Source: Hyphomicrobium sp. MC1 (GTDB lineage: Bacteria > Pseudomonadota > Alphaproteobacteria > Rhizobiales > Hyphomicrobiaceae). Taken from it: a stretch of DNA of 64,000 bases. Position 1 is the stretch's first letter. Each line of letters starts with the position of its first letter. The notes under the pieces were generated by a model that had not been told where the DNA came from, searched no databases, and saw nothing but the letters and a program-made list of their open reading frames with translations. Shown piece after piece: positions 51,164 through 60,482 of this stretch. Position numbers and translations under genes: made by a program. Location of the stretch: contig NC_015717.1 in assembly GCF_000253295.1 (NCBI RefSeq), positions 806,001-870,000 of the forward strand, in the 5' to 3' direction.

Positions 51164-52504
51164 CTATTTCTTCAGTTCCGACGGCAGCGGATTGAAGCCG
51201 TGCGATAGCGCGTGATAGAGCGGCTCACGCTGGATAAGGCGCGAAATGCCTGCGGCGAGCAGCGACGTCGCCATCAGCGGAATGACCATGTTCCGGTCGC
51301 TCGTCATTTCCATCACAATCACGACGGCGGTGAGCGGCGATTGCACGACGGCGGCAAAGTAGCCGACGGTCATCATCAGCATCAGGGCGCGCGGTTCGAC
51401 GAACGAGAAGATCGGCGTGACCATCGAGCCCAATCCGGCGCCGACGGCAAGCGACGGCGAAAAGAGACCGCCGGGAATGCCGCTCGCCGACGACAGGAGC
51501 GTCGTGATGAGCTTGCACGGCCCATACCAGAACGGAATGTGATTGCCGTCCACCAGTCCGGCATGCGTTTCCATATAGCCGTTGCCGGACGCATATCCGC
51601 CCGTTGCGATGCTGAGCACCGCGACGATGAGGCCGCAGACGGCGGCGAAGACGGCCGGACGGCGGCGGAGTATCGCGATGAAAGATGGCGGCTTGCGCAC
51701 GAGTACGACGAGCGAGCGCGAAAAGAAGCCGCCCATGATGCCGCCCAGCAGTGCGCAGATCGGGATAGCGGACCAGTCGGCGGCATGCGCCATATTGGCC
51801 GAGACCACACCGAAATAAGCGTAATTTCCGAGGATGAACCAGCTCACGCCGCCAGCGATCGCGACAGAGGCGATGACGAGTTCGTTGATGCGGCCGGCAT
51901 AAGATTTGGCAACCTCCTCGATGGCGAAGAGAATACCGGCGATGGGCGCGTTGAACGCCGCGGCGATGCCAGCCGCCGAGCCTGCGAGGACCAAGCCGTT
52001 GTGTCGTCCGATGCCGGCATAACCGGCAACCGCATACATGACCGAAGCACCGACCTGAACAGTCGGGCCTTCGCGTCCGACGGATGCGCCGAAGATCAGT
52101 GCAATCGTCGTCATGATGATCTTTGCGACCATCGTCGGCCAGCCGAGAATGCGTTTCCGGAAGGCGACGATCTTGCTCCGCCGCGCGGCGATGACCTGCG
52201 GAATGCCGCTTCCCGAAGATGCCGGGAACCAGCGTGCGGTGATGTAGGCGAGCACGGCGAAGCCGATGGGCGACAGGATCAGCGGCAGCCACGGCGAGGT
52301 GTGCAGCATCCGGTAGTAGATGTCCTGCGCCGCGTCGGCGAGCTTGGCAAAGCCAACCGCGGCAAGGCCGATGCAGACGGCGCCGAGAAGGAAGACGCAG
52401 CGGCGAAGCCAAAGGCGGCGCGAGAGGCTGACATACCTATAGCGGCGCAAATGCAATTTCCGACGGATTGCCGCTTTGCGAGCGGCTTGTACTTTTGAAT
52501 CCAC
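51164..52504 (-). CDS. clcA: ClC-type chloride channel or H+/Cl- antiporter
   Basis: A 446-residue membrane protein with the ClC selectivity segments in order: 'GSGIPQV', 'GREGPTVQ' (gating Glu), and 'SGIPGGLFSPSLAVGAG'. The internal glutamate of exchangers is at the 'FAIEEV' position, which suggests antiport over channel. About ten to twelve hydrophobic helices; no CBS domains at the C-terminus. Only 27 bases separate it from the mutase small subunit upstream, so they share a message. Confidence 0.9.
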   Translation of the reverse strand: MDSKVQAARKAAIRRKLHLRRYRYVSLSRRLWLRRCVFLLGAVCIGLAAVGFAKLADAAQDIYYRMLHTSPWLPLILSPIGFAVLAYITARWFPASSGSGIPQVIAARRSKIVAFRKRILGWPTMVAKIIMTTIALIFGASVGREGPTVQVGASVMYAVAGYAGIGRHNGLVLAGSAAGIAAAFNAPIAGILFAIEEVAKSYAGRINELVIASVAIAGGVSWFILGNYAYFGVVSANMAHAADWSAIPICALLGGIMGGFFSRSLVVLVRKPPSFIAILRRRPAVFAAVCGLIVAVLSIATGGYASGNGYMETHAGLVDGNHIPFWYGPCKLITTLLSSASGIPGGLFSPSLAVGAGLGSMVTPIFSFVEPRALMLMMTVGYFAAVVQSPLTAVVIVMEMTSDRNMVIPLMATSLLAAGISRLIQREPLYHALSHGFNPLPSELKK

Positions 52505-52531
52505 GTCTCGTCGTTTCCTTGGCTTTTTCGC

Positions 52532-54406
52532 TCAGGCCAATTTGTCTTGCAGGCCTTTCAGCGTGGCGACCGCATCGGCCCCGGCAAACAGGAACTGATC
52601 GACGCCGGCGGCCTTGAGCGCTGCCTCGTTGTCGCCCGGTCGACCGGCCATGAGCACGAGTTTGGCGCCTGCGGCTTTCAGAGCTTTTGCCGTCGGTTCT
52701 GAAAGGGCGGCATTGACCGCGTCGGACGAACAGATGCACGCGGCGGTCGCTCCGGATTTACGGAAGGCTTCGGCTGCAGACTCGGGCGTCTTGTAGCCGT
52801 CGCTGACGAGCGTCGCGATGCCGCCCGCCGCGAGGTAGTTTTTCGTCCACGTCGTGCGGATGTTGTGATCGACGATCTCGCCCATGCTGGCGAGGAAGAG
52901 GTTGAAGCCGCCGTGTGCGTCCGCCGCGTCGCGCAGCGCTTCGAACGCTTCGCCGAGGCGATGCGGTTTCAGCGGCGCGATCTCGACGGCGGCATTCGCC
53001 GTTGGCGCCGAAGCTGCCGGCCACGGATCGGCATGAACGCCATCGTCGCCGAGCAGCGGAAACGCATTCACACCCGTCAATTCCTGACGGATCGTTGCGA
53101 CCGACTTGGCGCGCGTTTCCGCCGTCTTCGCGATCATTTCTTGCACGAAGCCCGATTGCAGGCAGGCGAGAAGGCCGCCGCGGGCTTCGATATCCTGGAA
53201 AATTTCCCAAGCTTTCTTCGTCATGTCGTCGGTCAGGTTCTCGACGTACCAGGAACCGCCTGCCGGGTCATTGACGCGGCCGAGGTGGCTTTCTTCCTGG
53301 CAGACGATCTGGATGTTGCGCGCAACGCGGCGCGCGAATGCATCGGGCTTGCCAAGTGCGAACGTGAAGGGCAGCACGACGATGGCGTCGGCACCACCGA
53401 GAGCAGCGCCTGCGCATGCGATCGTCGTGCGTAGGATGTTCGTCCACGGATCGCGCTTCGCCATGATGCGATAGGACGTCGGGCAATTGAGTGTGACGGC
53501 AGATGCCGCATCGCCTGCGCCGCAAGCGTCTGCAACGCGCCAGATGAGGTGACGCGCCGCGCGCAATTTTGCGATTGTGGAGAATTCATCGATGTCGGCT
53601 GCAAGCGCGACGTTGATTTTCGGGAGTGCTTCGGCAGGAGCGATGCCACCCATGTCCGCTGCACGCAAATAAGCAACGAGCGCCGACAGCATGAACGCAA
53701 GCTCTTGCGCTTCGCTGGCGCCTGCGACGTGAGCCGGGACGCCATCGGCCGTCATGACCTGAACGCGCGGTGACGCCATCGTCGTCTTCATCAAGGCGAC
53801 GGCGCGTGCGAGCGCCGTCTCGACCGGTTCCGACAAGCGGCCGGTCATCGCCAGCGTGCCGAGCGGATCGGCGCCGAACGAGCCCTGGCGTTCGGCAGGC
53901 TTAATGCCTTTTGCGTCCCATTCCGCCATCAGCGCGAGGGCAGCGTCGAAGACGTTTTCTCCGGCAACAAGGACGATGGGGCAAACGTCAAGCAGGACGC
54001 CCGCGAGCGCCTCGGCGAATGCGTCCTTGGTGGCGGGCAGGCCGTCGCCGCAGACCTGAAGTGCGACGGATGTCACGCCGCCTTCGAGATCTTCCAGAAT
54101 TGCCTTGTTCGCCGCTTTAGGGTCGGACTCGATGTGGAAGGTGCGAATGTCCCAGCCGAGGCCATCACGTGCGGGCCTCATGCCGCGGGTGAGCGGGGGC
54201 TTGCCTGGCAGCTCGTTTACCGTGCTTTGAAGCGCGTCGCGGCGGGTATAGAGCGGCTCGATCTTCAGACCGTCGGCCGTGCGGCTGACAAGCCGTTTCT
54301 CGAAATCGGCGCCTTTCAGCGCCTTTTCGACGAGGGCGCGCCATTCATCGATATTGGCGGCCGGAAAATCCTGGGCGAAATGCAAATCTTGCGTCCGGGT
54401 CGTCAT
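52532..54406 (-). CDS. Methylmalonyl-CoA mutase, small subunit
   Basis: The 624-residue partner of the catalytic subunit. It shares the mutase barrel ('GKPPLTRGMRPARDGLGWDI', 'WYVENLTDDMTKKAW') but its cobalamin-binding motif is degenerate: the expected D-x-H-x-x-G loop is absent around 'DHNIRTTWTKNYLAAG'. That is normal for the non-catalytic subunit of two-subunit mutases. The start is ATG 54406, with a frame opening at 54427. It heads the minus-strand run with clcA, away from the large subunit. Confidence 0.92.
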   Translation of the reverse strand: MTTRTQDLHFAQDFPAANIDEWRALVEKALKGADFEKRLVSRTADGLKIEPLYTRRDALQSTVNELPGKPPLTRGMRPARDGLGWDIRTFHIESDPKAANKAILEDLEGGVTSVALQVCGDGLPATKDAFAEALAGVLLDVCPIVLVAGENVFDAALALMAEWDAKGIKPAERQGSFGADPLGTLAMTGRLSEPVETALARAVALMKTTMASPRVQVMTADGVPAHVAGASEAQELAFMLSALVAYLRAADMGGIAPAEALPKINVALAADIDEFSTIAKLRAARHLIWRVADACGAGDAASAVTLNCPTSYRIMAKRDPWTNILRTTIACAGAALGGADAIVVLPFTFALGKPDAFARRVARNIQIVCQEESHLGRVNDPAGGSWYVENLTDDMTKKAWEIFQDIEARGGLLACLQSGFVQEMIAKTAETRAKSVATIRQELTGVNAFPLLGDDGVHADPWPAASAPTANAAVEIAPLKPHRLGEAFEALRDAADAHGGFNLFLASMGEIVDHNIRTTWTKNYLAAGGIATLVSDGYKTPESAAEAFRKSGATAACICSSDAVNAALSEPTAKALKAAGAKLVLMAGRPGDNEAALKAAGVDQFLFAGADAVATLKGLQDKLA

Positions 54407-54625
54407 ACAACTTGGTTCCCAAATCATTAGGGGCGTTATCGATAGGGTATCTTTCCGGTATACCCCCTAAAGCAGTTCGTGCGAGCCTGAAATTGCTATG
54501 TGGCTTGGCCGAATTGCCGCGCTGGGGCGAGGCTAGGTTGACGTTTGCGTCGGCTGGACGGGCGTGGCATCACGGCAGGAATGGCCGCCGCGCGAGTCGG
54601 CCGTTTCGATACGCGAGGAGGCACT

Positions 54626-56065
54626 ATGACCGGCAAGCATGGGCCCGAGGACAGTGGCGAAGCGGTCGCCGATCCTCGCGACTATGTCCAAGATGGCTTG
54701 ATCCTCATTGGTGTCAGCAAGTCAGGCCACGAACCGGCGGCGGAATGTATCGAGCTTGCGCTGGCCAACCGGCATGGTCTTATCACAGGCGCGACTGGTA
54801 CCGGCAAGACCGTTACGCTTCAGGTGCTGGCCGAAGGCTTCTCAGCGGCCGGCGTTCCGGTTTTTGCTTCCGACATCAAGGGCGATCTTTCGGGTATCGC
54901 TGCAAAGGGTACGCCTGCGCCGAAGCTCGTCGAGCGGGCGAAAGAAATCGGGCTGACGAACTACGGCAACACGTCGTTCCCGACGGCGTTCTGGGACATC
55001 TTCGGTAAAGACGGCCATCCCGTTCGCGCGACCGTGCAGGAAATGGGACCGTTGTTGCTCTCGCGATTGATGGAGCTGACCGAGCCGCAGGAAGGCGTGC
55101 TCAATATCGCGTTCCGCTGGGCGGAGGACGAACGGGCGGCCGGTGACGCGAAAATGACGATCCTCGATCTGCAGGATCTGCGCGCGGTCATCGACGAGAT
55201 GGGCAAGAAAGCCTCGACGTTGCGCAGTAAATACGGACACATCGCGCCCGCAACGGTCGGCGTTATCCAGCGCCGTCTCCTGGTTCTCGAAGAGCAAGGC
55301 GCCGACCGGTTTTTCGGTGAGCCTGCGCTCGACATCATGGATTTTCTGAAGGTCGATGCGGACGGTCGCGGCGTCGTCAACGTGCTTGCGGCTGAAAAGC
55401 TGATGAACACGCCGCGCCTTTACGCGACGTTCCTGCTTTGGCTGTTGACCGAGCTTTTCGAGAAGCTGCCGGAGGTGGGCGATCTCGAAAAGCCCAAGCT
55501 CGTGTTCCTGTTCGACGAAGCGCATTTACTGTTCAACGACGCGCCGAAAGCGGTGCTCGAACAGGTCGAACGCGTGTCGCGGCTGATCCGTTCGAAAGGC
55601 GTCGGCGTCTATTATGTGACGCAGAGCCCGAGCGACGTTCCCGATCGCGTCTCGGCGCAGCTCGGCAACCGAATTCAGCACGCGTTGCGCGCTTTCACGC
55701 CGAGGGAGCAGAAAGCGATCCGCGCTGCTGCCGAGACGTTCCGGTCCAATCCGAGCATCGATACCGAACGCGCCATTCAGGAGCTTCGTGTCGGTGAAGC
55801 GCTGGTCTCGTTACTGCGCGGCAAGGGCGAACCGTCGATGGTCGAGCGGACGTTGATCCGGCCGCCGATGTCGCGCGTCGGGCCGCTCACGGCAGACGAG
55901 AGGAAGAAGCTCATCGAAGCTGATAGCGACAACGTCAAGAAATACGCCAAGGGCCTCGATCGCGAATCAGCACACGAGCGCTTGCAGGATCGCAGCACGA
56001 TGCTGGGACAGCTCAAGCACAGCGCCAAGAAAGTCTTTCCCGGTCTTTTTGGCGGTAAAGGCTGA
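54626..56065 (+). CDS. HerA-like ATPase, DUF853 family
   Basis: A 479-residue P-loop ATPase of the FtsK/HerA superfamily (YjgR-type). 'LITGATGTGKTVTLQVLAEGF' is Walker A (residues 55-62), 'KLVFLFDEAHLLF' is Walker B (about 292-303), and 'GVYYVTQSPSDVPD' is the sensor segment. 'LGNRIQHALRAFTPREQKAI' is the family C-terminal block. GAGGAGG stands directly before ATG 54626. Function in DNA or protein translocation is inferred only. Monocistronic. Confidence 0.85.
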   Translation: MTGKHGPEDSGEAVADPRDYVQDGLILIGVSKSGHEPAAECIELALANRHGLITGATGTGKTVTLQVLAEGFSAAGVPVFASDIKGDLSGIAAKGTPAPKLVERAKEIGLTNYGNTSFPTAFWDIFGKDGHPVRATVQEMGPLLLSRLMELTEPQEGVLNIAFRWAEDERAAGDAKMTILDLQDLRAVIDEMGKKASTLRSKYGHIAPATVGVIQRRLLVLEEQGADRFFGEPALDIMDFLKVDADGRGVVNVLAAEKLMNTPRLYATFLLWLLTELFEKLPEVGDLEKPKLVFLFDEAHLLFNDAPKAVLEQVERVSRLIRSKGVGVYYVTQSPSDVPDRVSAQLGNRIQHALRAFTPREQKAIRAAAETFRSNPSIDTERAIQELRVGEALVSLLRGKGEPSMVERTLIRPPMSRVGPLTADERKKLIEADSDNVKKYAKGLDRESAHERLQDRSTMLGQLKHSAKKVFPGLFGGKG

Positions 56066-56191
56066 CAGCGGAGCGAATCCGTTGAAAGTCACAATTGGAG
56101 CCATTAGGTTTTTTCGGAGATTCGCAAAACGCGAGTACCGTGGCGCGTAAATTGGATGACTTAACCGGCAGGCGCCGACGAGGAGACTGAG

Positions 56192-56488
56192 ATGGGATAT
56201 TTCCGGTTTCGCAAGACATTTACAATTCTTCCCGGCGTTCGCATCAATCTTAGTAAGACCGGTGTCAGCAGCAGTGTCGGCGGCAACGGCGCGACGCTGA
56301 ATGTCGGGAAGCAGGGGCCGGTGGTGACGTTCGGCATTCCGGGTACGGGTCTTAGCTATCGCGCTCCAGTGAGCCTTGCGATCCTGCTGTTGGTTGTGGC
56401 GGCCGTTGCCATCGTCGGTATTACCTATCTGGTCGCGCCGGACGCTGTGAAAACGCTGCTGCATTGGTGGCAACCGCGCTGGTTCTGA
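56192..56488 (+). CDS. DUF4236 protein with one membrane helix
   Basis: A 98-residue protein. The first ~55 residues are the DUF4236 signature: 'MGYFRFRKTFTILPGVRINL', then 'KTGVSSSVGGNGATLNVGKQ'. A hydrophobic helix follows ('LAILLLVVAAVAIVGITYLV'). Shine-Dalgarno GGAG precedes. Function unknown. Confidence 0.8.
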   Translation: MGYFRFRKTFTILPGVRINLSKTGVSSSVGGNGATLNVGKQGPVVTFGIPGTGLSYRAPVSLAILLLVVAAVAIVGITYLVAPDAVKTLLHWWQPRWF

Positions 56489-56562
56489 ACTGCAGCCAAG
56501 TTCAGTGGATGAGAAGCGCTAGCGAAAGCTGGCGCTTTTGTTTTAGCGGATGGTGGTTTGTC

Positions 56563-57825
56563 TTAGCCGTTGCCCGCAGCCGCAACCGGTTCGGGCAGAC
56601 TTGGGCGGGGCTGCTGACCATCGACTCCGATCGGCGCCACACCCGGCGGATGCTTCAGCCATATGCCGCTGCGGCCGACCTGGACGCCCTTGGCATAGAG
56701 AGCTGCCTGATACTTAGGATCGTAGATTTCTTTGGTCTTGTAATCGAACGATGGCGGCACAGCCAGGAAGTTGAAATCGGCGCCACCATCAAGCGCAACG
56801 CGGTAGATGTGATAGACCTCGCCCATGTTCTGGCTCTTGATGAGCGTCGAAATCGAGCGGCCGGCGATCTGTAGCGTCGTCGGCTTTACGACTTCCTGGT
56901 CCGGGGTGGCTTTGCCGTTCTTTATAATGAAGTAGCGGCGGATCGGCGGCTGATCGTAAAGAACGTCGAAAGCTTTGATGGGCGCATCGACCGGGCTGAT
57001 GAAGACTTCGCGGGTGGTGCCCCCGTCAACGTGTAACTCGTCATACATTCTGCCGTCGGCGACGACTTCAATCTTGACCGGCGGGAAGGCGGCCGGAATA
57101 GCGGCGGACGCTAGGATGACCTTGCGAAACAGCTCGATCGCTTGGGGCGATCTTTTGAGGGCGATTTCGCCCATGTTCCAAACAACGGGGCGCTGGGCAT
57201 CGAGGTTCGTCGTCAGGACCAAGAGAACGCGACCGCGCTTGTATTGCGCAGCGATCCGGTCGAGAAATTTTTCATCGACATAGTGCGCGATGAGGTTCTG
57301 CAGGGGAGCGGTGCTCGAAAGAGCAGGGCCGCCGAAAAGACCTGACAGAATTTCTGGCGTCGCGACTTGATCCTGTTTGTATTGCGTCCAGATGGCGTGA
57401 AGCTTTTCGTCTTCGGACGGCCCGAGAAAGGCGAACGGCGCAATGATCGCCCCGGCGCTGACGCCCGTTACGACCTGGAATTCCGGACGGTCGCCGCGCT
57501 TCGTCCAGCCGGCGAGGACGCCCGCGCCGAATGCACCGTCGGAACCGCCGCCTGAAAGTGCGAGCGTATCGACGACTTTGCGGCCGGCTACGGTTCTCGT
57601 GTTCTTACCTAGCTTGGGCATATGCGCAGTGCGCCGCCGGATTTCGGCGATAGGATCTTTTGGAACTTCATCGCCCCAGAAGCGAACGCCGGGCATGCCC
57701 GGGATTTCCGCAGTTTCGGCGAGGGAGGCGCTGGAAATCCCGTTGCGCGTCATAATTGTCGCGCACCCGGTGAGAACGAGCGCGAAGATCAACGTGACAG
57801 CAACGTGCAATCTCGGCACGAACAC
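56563..57825 (-). CDS. Patatin-like phospholipase lipoprotein
   Basis: A 420-residue lipid-anchored hydrolase. The N-terminal signal ends in the lipobox 'LVLTGC' with Cys21. The patatin core has the oxyanion loop 'SGGGSDGAFGAGVLAGW' (residues 91-107), the nucleophile elbow 'GVSAG' (Ser123), and 'VDGG' for the catalytic Asp. Likely an outer-membrane or periplasmic phospholipase. GTG 57825 starts the signal text (VFVPRLHVAV) and has GGGGGA before it; the frame runs on to 58041 with cysteine- and arginine-rich shadow sequence. Confidence 0.85.
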   Translation of the reverse strand: MFVPRLHVAVTLIFALVLTGCATIMTRNGISSASLAETAEIPGMPGVRFWGDEVPKDPIAEIRRRTAHMPKLGKNTRTVAGRKVVDTLALSGGGSDGAFGAGVLAGWTKRGDRPEFQVVTGVSAGAIIAPFAFLGPSEDEKLHAIWTQYKQDQVATPEILSGLFGGPALSSTAPLQNLIAHYVDEKFLDRIAAQYKRGRVLLVLTTNLDAQRPVVWNMGEIALKRSPQAIELFRKVILASAAIPAAFPPVKIEVVADGRMYDELHVDGGTTREVFISPVDAPIKAFDVLYDQPPIRRYFIIKNGKATPDQEVVKPTTLQIAGRSISTLIKSQNMGEVYHIYRVALDGGADFNFLAVPPSFDYKTKEIYDPKYQAALYAKGVQVGRSGIWLKHPPGVAPIGVDGQQPRPSLPEPVAAAGNG

Positions 57826-58056
57826 TCGGATCCCCCGCCCCCGCACAATATCCGCGTACTGTATGAGCTTTAGGGCACGGACAAGGCGACGGCAACGGCG
57901 CGAAGCGAGCTGTGGAGGCAAGTCTCTGATTTGGCGGACCTTTGAGTGGCTTCCGCGCATCAGTTCGAACGCCGGGTTTGATCGAGTGCCACACATGCAT
58001 TGGCGCCAGCATTGAAAGCAATGCCGGCGCCAATCGAACATTTCGAGGTTTTACAC

Positions 58057-58647
58057 TTAGCCGACGAGAGCCTCGACGTGCTCCCAGTTGACGAGGTTGT
58101 CGAACCAGGCCTCGAGGTACTTCGGACGAGCGTTGCGGTAGTCGATGTAGTAGCTGTGCTCCCAAACATCGACGCCGAGGATCGGCTTGGAGCCGTACAT
58201 CAGCGGGTTTTCACCGTTCGGCGTTTTGACGACTTCAAGTTTGCCGTCCTTTACCGCAAGCCAAGCCCAGCCCGAGCCGAACTGGCCCTTGCCGGCTTCG
58301 ATGAAGTCGTTGCGCACCTTGTCGAAGCCGCCGTAACCGTCGACGAGCTTCTGGACGCTGCCCGGCAGCTTGTTGCCGCCGCCGCCCTTCTTCATCCACT
58401 GCCAGAAATGCAGATGGTTATAGTGCTGGCCAACGTTGTTGATGAGGCCAGCAACTTTATCCGCGTAAGCGTTCTTGACGATATCTTCGAGCGACTGGCC
58501 CTCGTACTTCGAGCCAGCAAGCAGCTTGTTGCCGTTTTCGACATACGCCAAGTGATGCTTGTCGTGGTGGAACTCGAGCGTCTCGGCCGACATGAACGGC
58601 GTGAGAGCGTCATAGGCATAAGGAAGATCGGGTAATTTCAGCGTCAT
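58057..58647 (-). CDS. sodB: Superoxide dismutase, Fe/Mn family
   Basis: A 196-residue cytoplasmic enzyme turning superoxide into oxygen and hydrogen peroxide. The metal ligands are in 'LEFHHDKHHLAYV', 'QHYNHLHFWQW' and 'GVDVWEHSYYIDYRNARP' (D-x-W-E-H). The family block 'FGSGWAWLAV' is intact. Iron and manganese forms are hard to separate by eye; rhizobial relatives are often cambialistic. The start is ATG 58647; the frame upstream is a shadow. Confidence 0.95.
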   Translation of the reverse strand: MTLKLPDLPYAYDALTPFMSAETLEFHHDKHHLAYVENGNKLLAGSKYEGQSLEDIVKNAYADKVAGLINNVGQHYNHLHFWQWMKKGGGGNKLPGSVQKLVDGYGGFDKVRNDFIEAGKGQFGSGWAWLAVKDGKLEVVKTPNGENPLMYGSKPILGVDVWEHSYYIDYRNARPKYLEAWFDNLVNWEHVEALVG

Positions 58648-59328
58648 AGACGGCCACTCATAATGTTGCGGGGTGGATTGAAAGCCGCGGGAACGTAGCT
58701 TTTGAAACCAGCTTACACAAGTCGAAGGCTGAACCCGCGGTTGGCGATGCAGTTCCACTGCGCCGACACCAATCGGCGATTTTCGTCGTTCGCATATCGA
58801 TCTTCCGGATGGTGGGAGAGATTTAATGGCGGACGCTGGACTTCAAATTCACCGCGCTGCGATCCAGATAAAGTCAACAATTTAATAATTTGAATGCCGT
58901 GAGAGCCTTCAAGATCGCGGCAAAGAATGCCAGCCGCAATTTCTTTTTTTTGCCATCAATGCAAAAATTTGTATTTTAGTATCTACACGGATTGTTTGCG
59001 GGTATTATTGGAAGAACACGATTTCCGATTGCGATCCGGTAAGGACACGGCTGTTAAGAAGGCTGAATTCGTTGGAAAGATCTCGTGCTATTTCTCAGCC
59101 TGAGCGTTTGTTTGTAGGCGCGTTTTAGGTGGTGATATCGCTCCGCTTAAACTAATGAATTGGCGGCATTGAAAAATATGTGATCCGCCATTTCTCGTTT
59201 GCGGAATATTCACGAGTATTTATGAGGTTGCGTTGACACGGTGACACATCTCGGAGATTCCTGCTGCGCAGGGGTCGGGATGTGATTACACCGGCGGGCA
59301 GGAAATCTAGTAGAGGTTGTCGTTGGTG
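58648..59328. other. Long A+T-rich non-coding stretch
   Basis: About 680 bases with no convincing gene. It is A+T-rich around 58860-59230. A TTGACA lies at 59233-59238 upstream of the H-NS-type gene but a matching -10 is not clear. H-NS-type genes often have long A+T-rich control regions. Confidence 0.4.
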
Positions 59329-59676
59329 ATGCGAAAAGTAAAATCTATGGCGACGATCAATGTCGACAAACTTTCCCTCAAGGAGCTTGTCGACCTTGAA
59401 ACGAAAGTTCAGAAGGCGATCGCCGCCGCTCGGGACCGGGAACGCACCGAACTAAAAAAGAAAGTCGCGGATCTTGCAGAAACACACGGATTTTCCGTGG
59501 CCGAATTATTTGGTGCAAGCCGCGGACGCGGCGCAGTAAAAGGCAAGTCGATCGGCGTTGCGAAATACGCCAATCCTGAAAATAAAGCCGATACCTGGAC
59601 GGGGCGCGGTCGTAAGCCGAACTGGCTGGTCGAACGGCTTAGGAAAGGTGCCAAGCTTGCCGATTTCGCGATTTGA
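59329..59676 (+). CDS. H-NS-family (HvrA-type) nucleoid protein
   Basis: A 115-residue DNA-binding protein. An N-terminal coiled coil ('LSLKELVDLETKVQKAIAAA') mediates oligomers. The C-terminal motif 'KYANPENKADTWTGRGRKP' and 'WLVERLRKGAKLADFAI' match the H-NS DNA-binding domain, with the core 'TWTGRGRKP' that enters the minor groove. Three starts are possible: TTG 59317, ATG 59329 and ATG 59347. ATG 59329 is used because AGAGG lies ahead; the family style would favour 59347. Confidence 0.85.
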   Translation: MRKVKSMATINVDKLSLKELVDLETKVQKAIAAARDRERTELKKKVADLAETHGFSVAELFGASRGRGAVKGKSIGVAKYANPENKADTWTGRGRKPNWLVERLRKGAKLADFAI

Positions 59677-59794
59677 TGCCGCGAAATTGTACGACGGGGC
59701 AACTGAGGAAAATGCGCAATTCGCATCGCAGAATAACTGTTTGCGATAAATGAATTGCGCGAGCCCGCTCTTCAGAAAAATGGATTTCAAGTTG

Positions 59795-59818
59795 TCGCGC
59801 GATATAAACATCGCGCGC
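59795..59818. other. Inverted repeat in the groES upstream region
   Basis: TCGCGCGAT (59795-59803), ATAAAC, ATCGCGCGA (59810-59818): a perfect 9-base stem with a six-base loop. It has no T run. It lies about 135 bases before CIRCE; possible terminator of the H-NS-type gene or a binding site. Confidence 0.4.
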
Positions 59819-59952
59819 GATTTGTAATTGCGAGCTGCGACCGCTTTGTTGTTGCAACTTTTGGCCCGGCCATCGGATGGCGGCACGGGCCGCCATGGCC
59901 CCGCGCCATTGCAGCGTTCAATAACCCGAACGCCATACTAATGGATCACGTT

Positions 59953-59979
59953 TTAGCACTCAAGTATTGACAGTGCTAA
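59953..59979 (+). promoter_or_regulatory. CIRCE operator (HrcA site) of groESL
   Basis: TTAGCACTC (59953-59961), nine bases, CAGTGCTAA (59971-59979). The consensus TTAGCACTC-N9-GAGTGCTAA is matched except for the first base of the right arm. The repressor HrcA binds here and is released on heat stress. The hrcA gene is not in this window. Confidence 0.9.
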
Positions 59980-59997
59980 CAGTACGGACCATATATC
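59967..59997 (+). promoter_or_regulatory. Housekeeping-type promoter of groESL
   Basis: A perfect -35 TTGACA at 59967-59972 overlaps the CIRCE spacer and right arm. A weak -10 lies around 59990-59997 (CATATATC). Repressor binding would block this promoter directly. Confidence 0.55.
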
Positions 59998-60128
59998 CGT
60001 CGCGTTCGGGCTCGTCAGCGATCCTGCTCGCAGTGCACCGGCGGACAGCAATGCCCGTTGCCTGCGGCCTGGCATCCTAGGCTGCGAACAAAAGACAAAT
60101 CGTCTAGCCAAATCATGAGGTTACCCCC

Positions 60129-60443
60129 ATGGCGTTCCGTCCTCTCCACGATCGTGTCGTCGTGAAACGCATTGAGGAAGAAGCAAAGACTGCAGGCGGG
60201 ATCATCATCCCCGACACCGCCAAGGAAAAGCCCCAGCAGGGCGAAGTTGTGGCCGTTGGCCCCGGCGCTCGCGATGAAGCGGGCAAGGTCGTTCCCCTCG
60301 ACGTCAAGGTCGGCGATCGTGTTCTGTTCGGCAAGTGGTCGGGCAGCGAAGTCAAGATCGACGGCGAAGATCTCCTGATCATGAAAGAGAGCGACATTCT
60401 CGGCGTTCTCTCGGCCCCGGCAAAGTCCAAGGCCGCCGCTTAA
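60129..60443 (+). CDS. groS: Co-chaperonin GroES
   Basis: Cap of the GroEL chaperonin. The 104-residue protein shows 'FRPLHDRVVVKRIEEEAKTA', the mobile loop 'GGIIIPDTAKEKPQQG', and 'GDRVLFGKWSG'. CIRCE and a promoter lie ~150 bases upstream, and groL follows 39 bases after. Confidence 0.98.
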   Translation: MAFRPLHDRVVVKRIEEEAKTAGGIIIPDTAKEKPQQGEVVAVGPGARDEAGKVVPLDVKVGDRVLFGKWSGSEVKIDGEDLLIMKESDILGVLSAPAKSKAAA

Positions 60444-60482
60444 TTTTATCCCCCTATTTGCCAAGCTTAGGAGTTGCTCAAC

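Noticed and set aside
54545..54625. Upstream extension of the HerA-like ATPase frame
   Set aside because: The GAGGAGG site directly before ATG 54626 sets the start; the extension is arginine-rich and not family-like.
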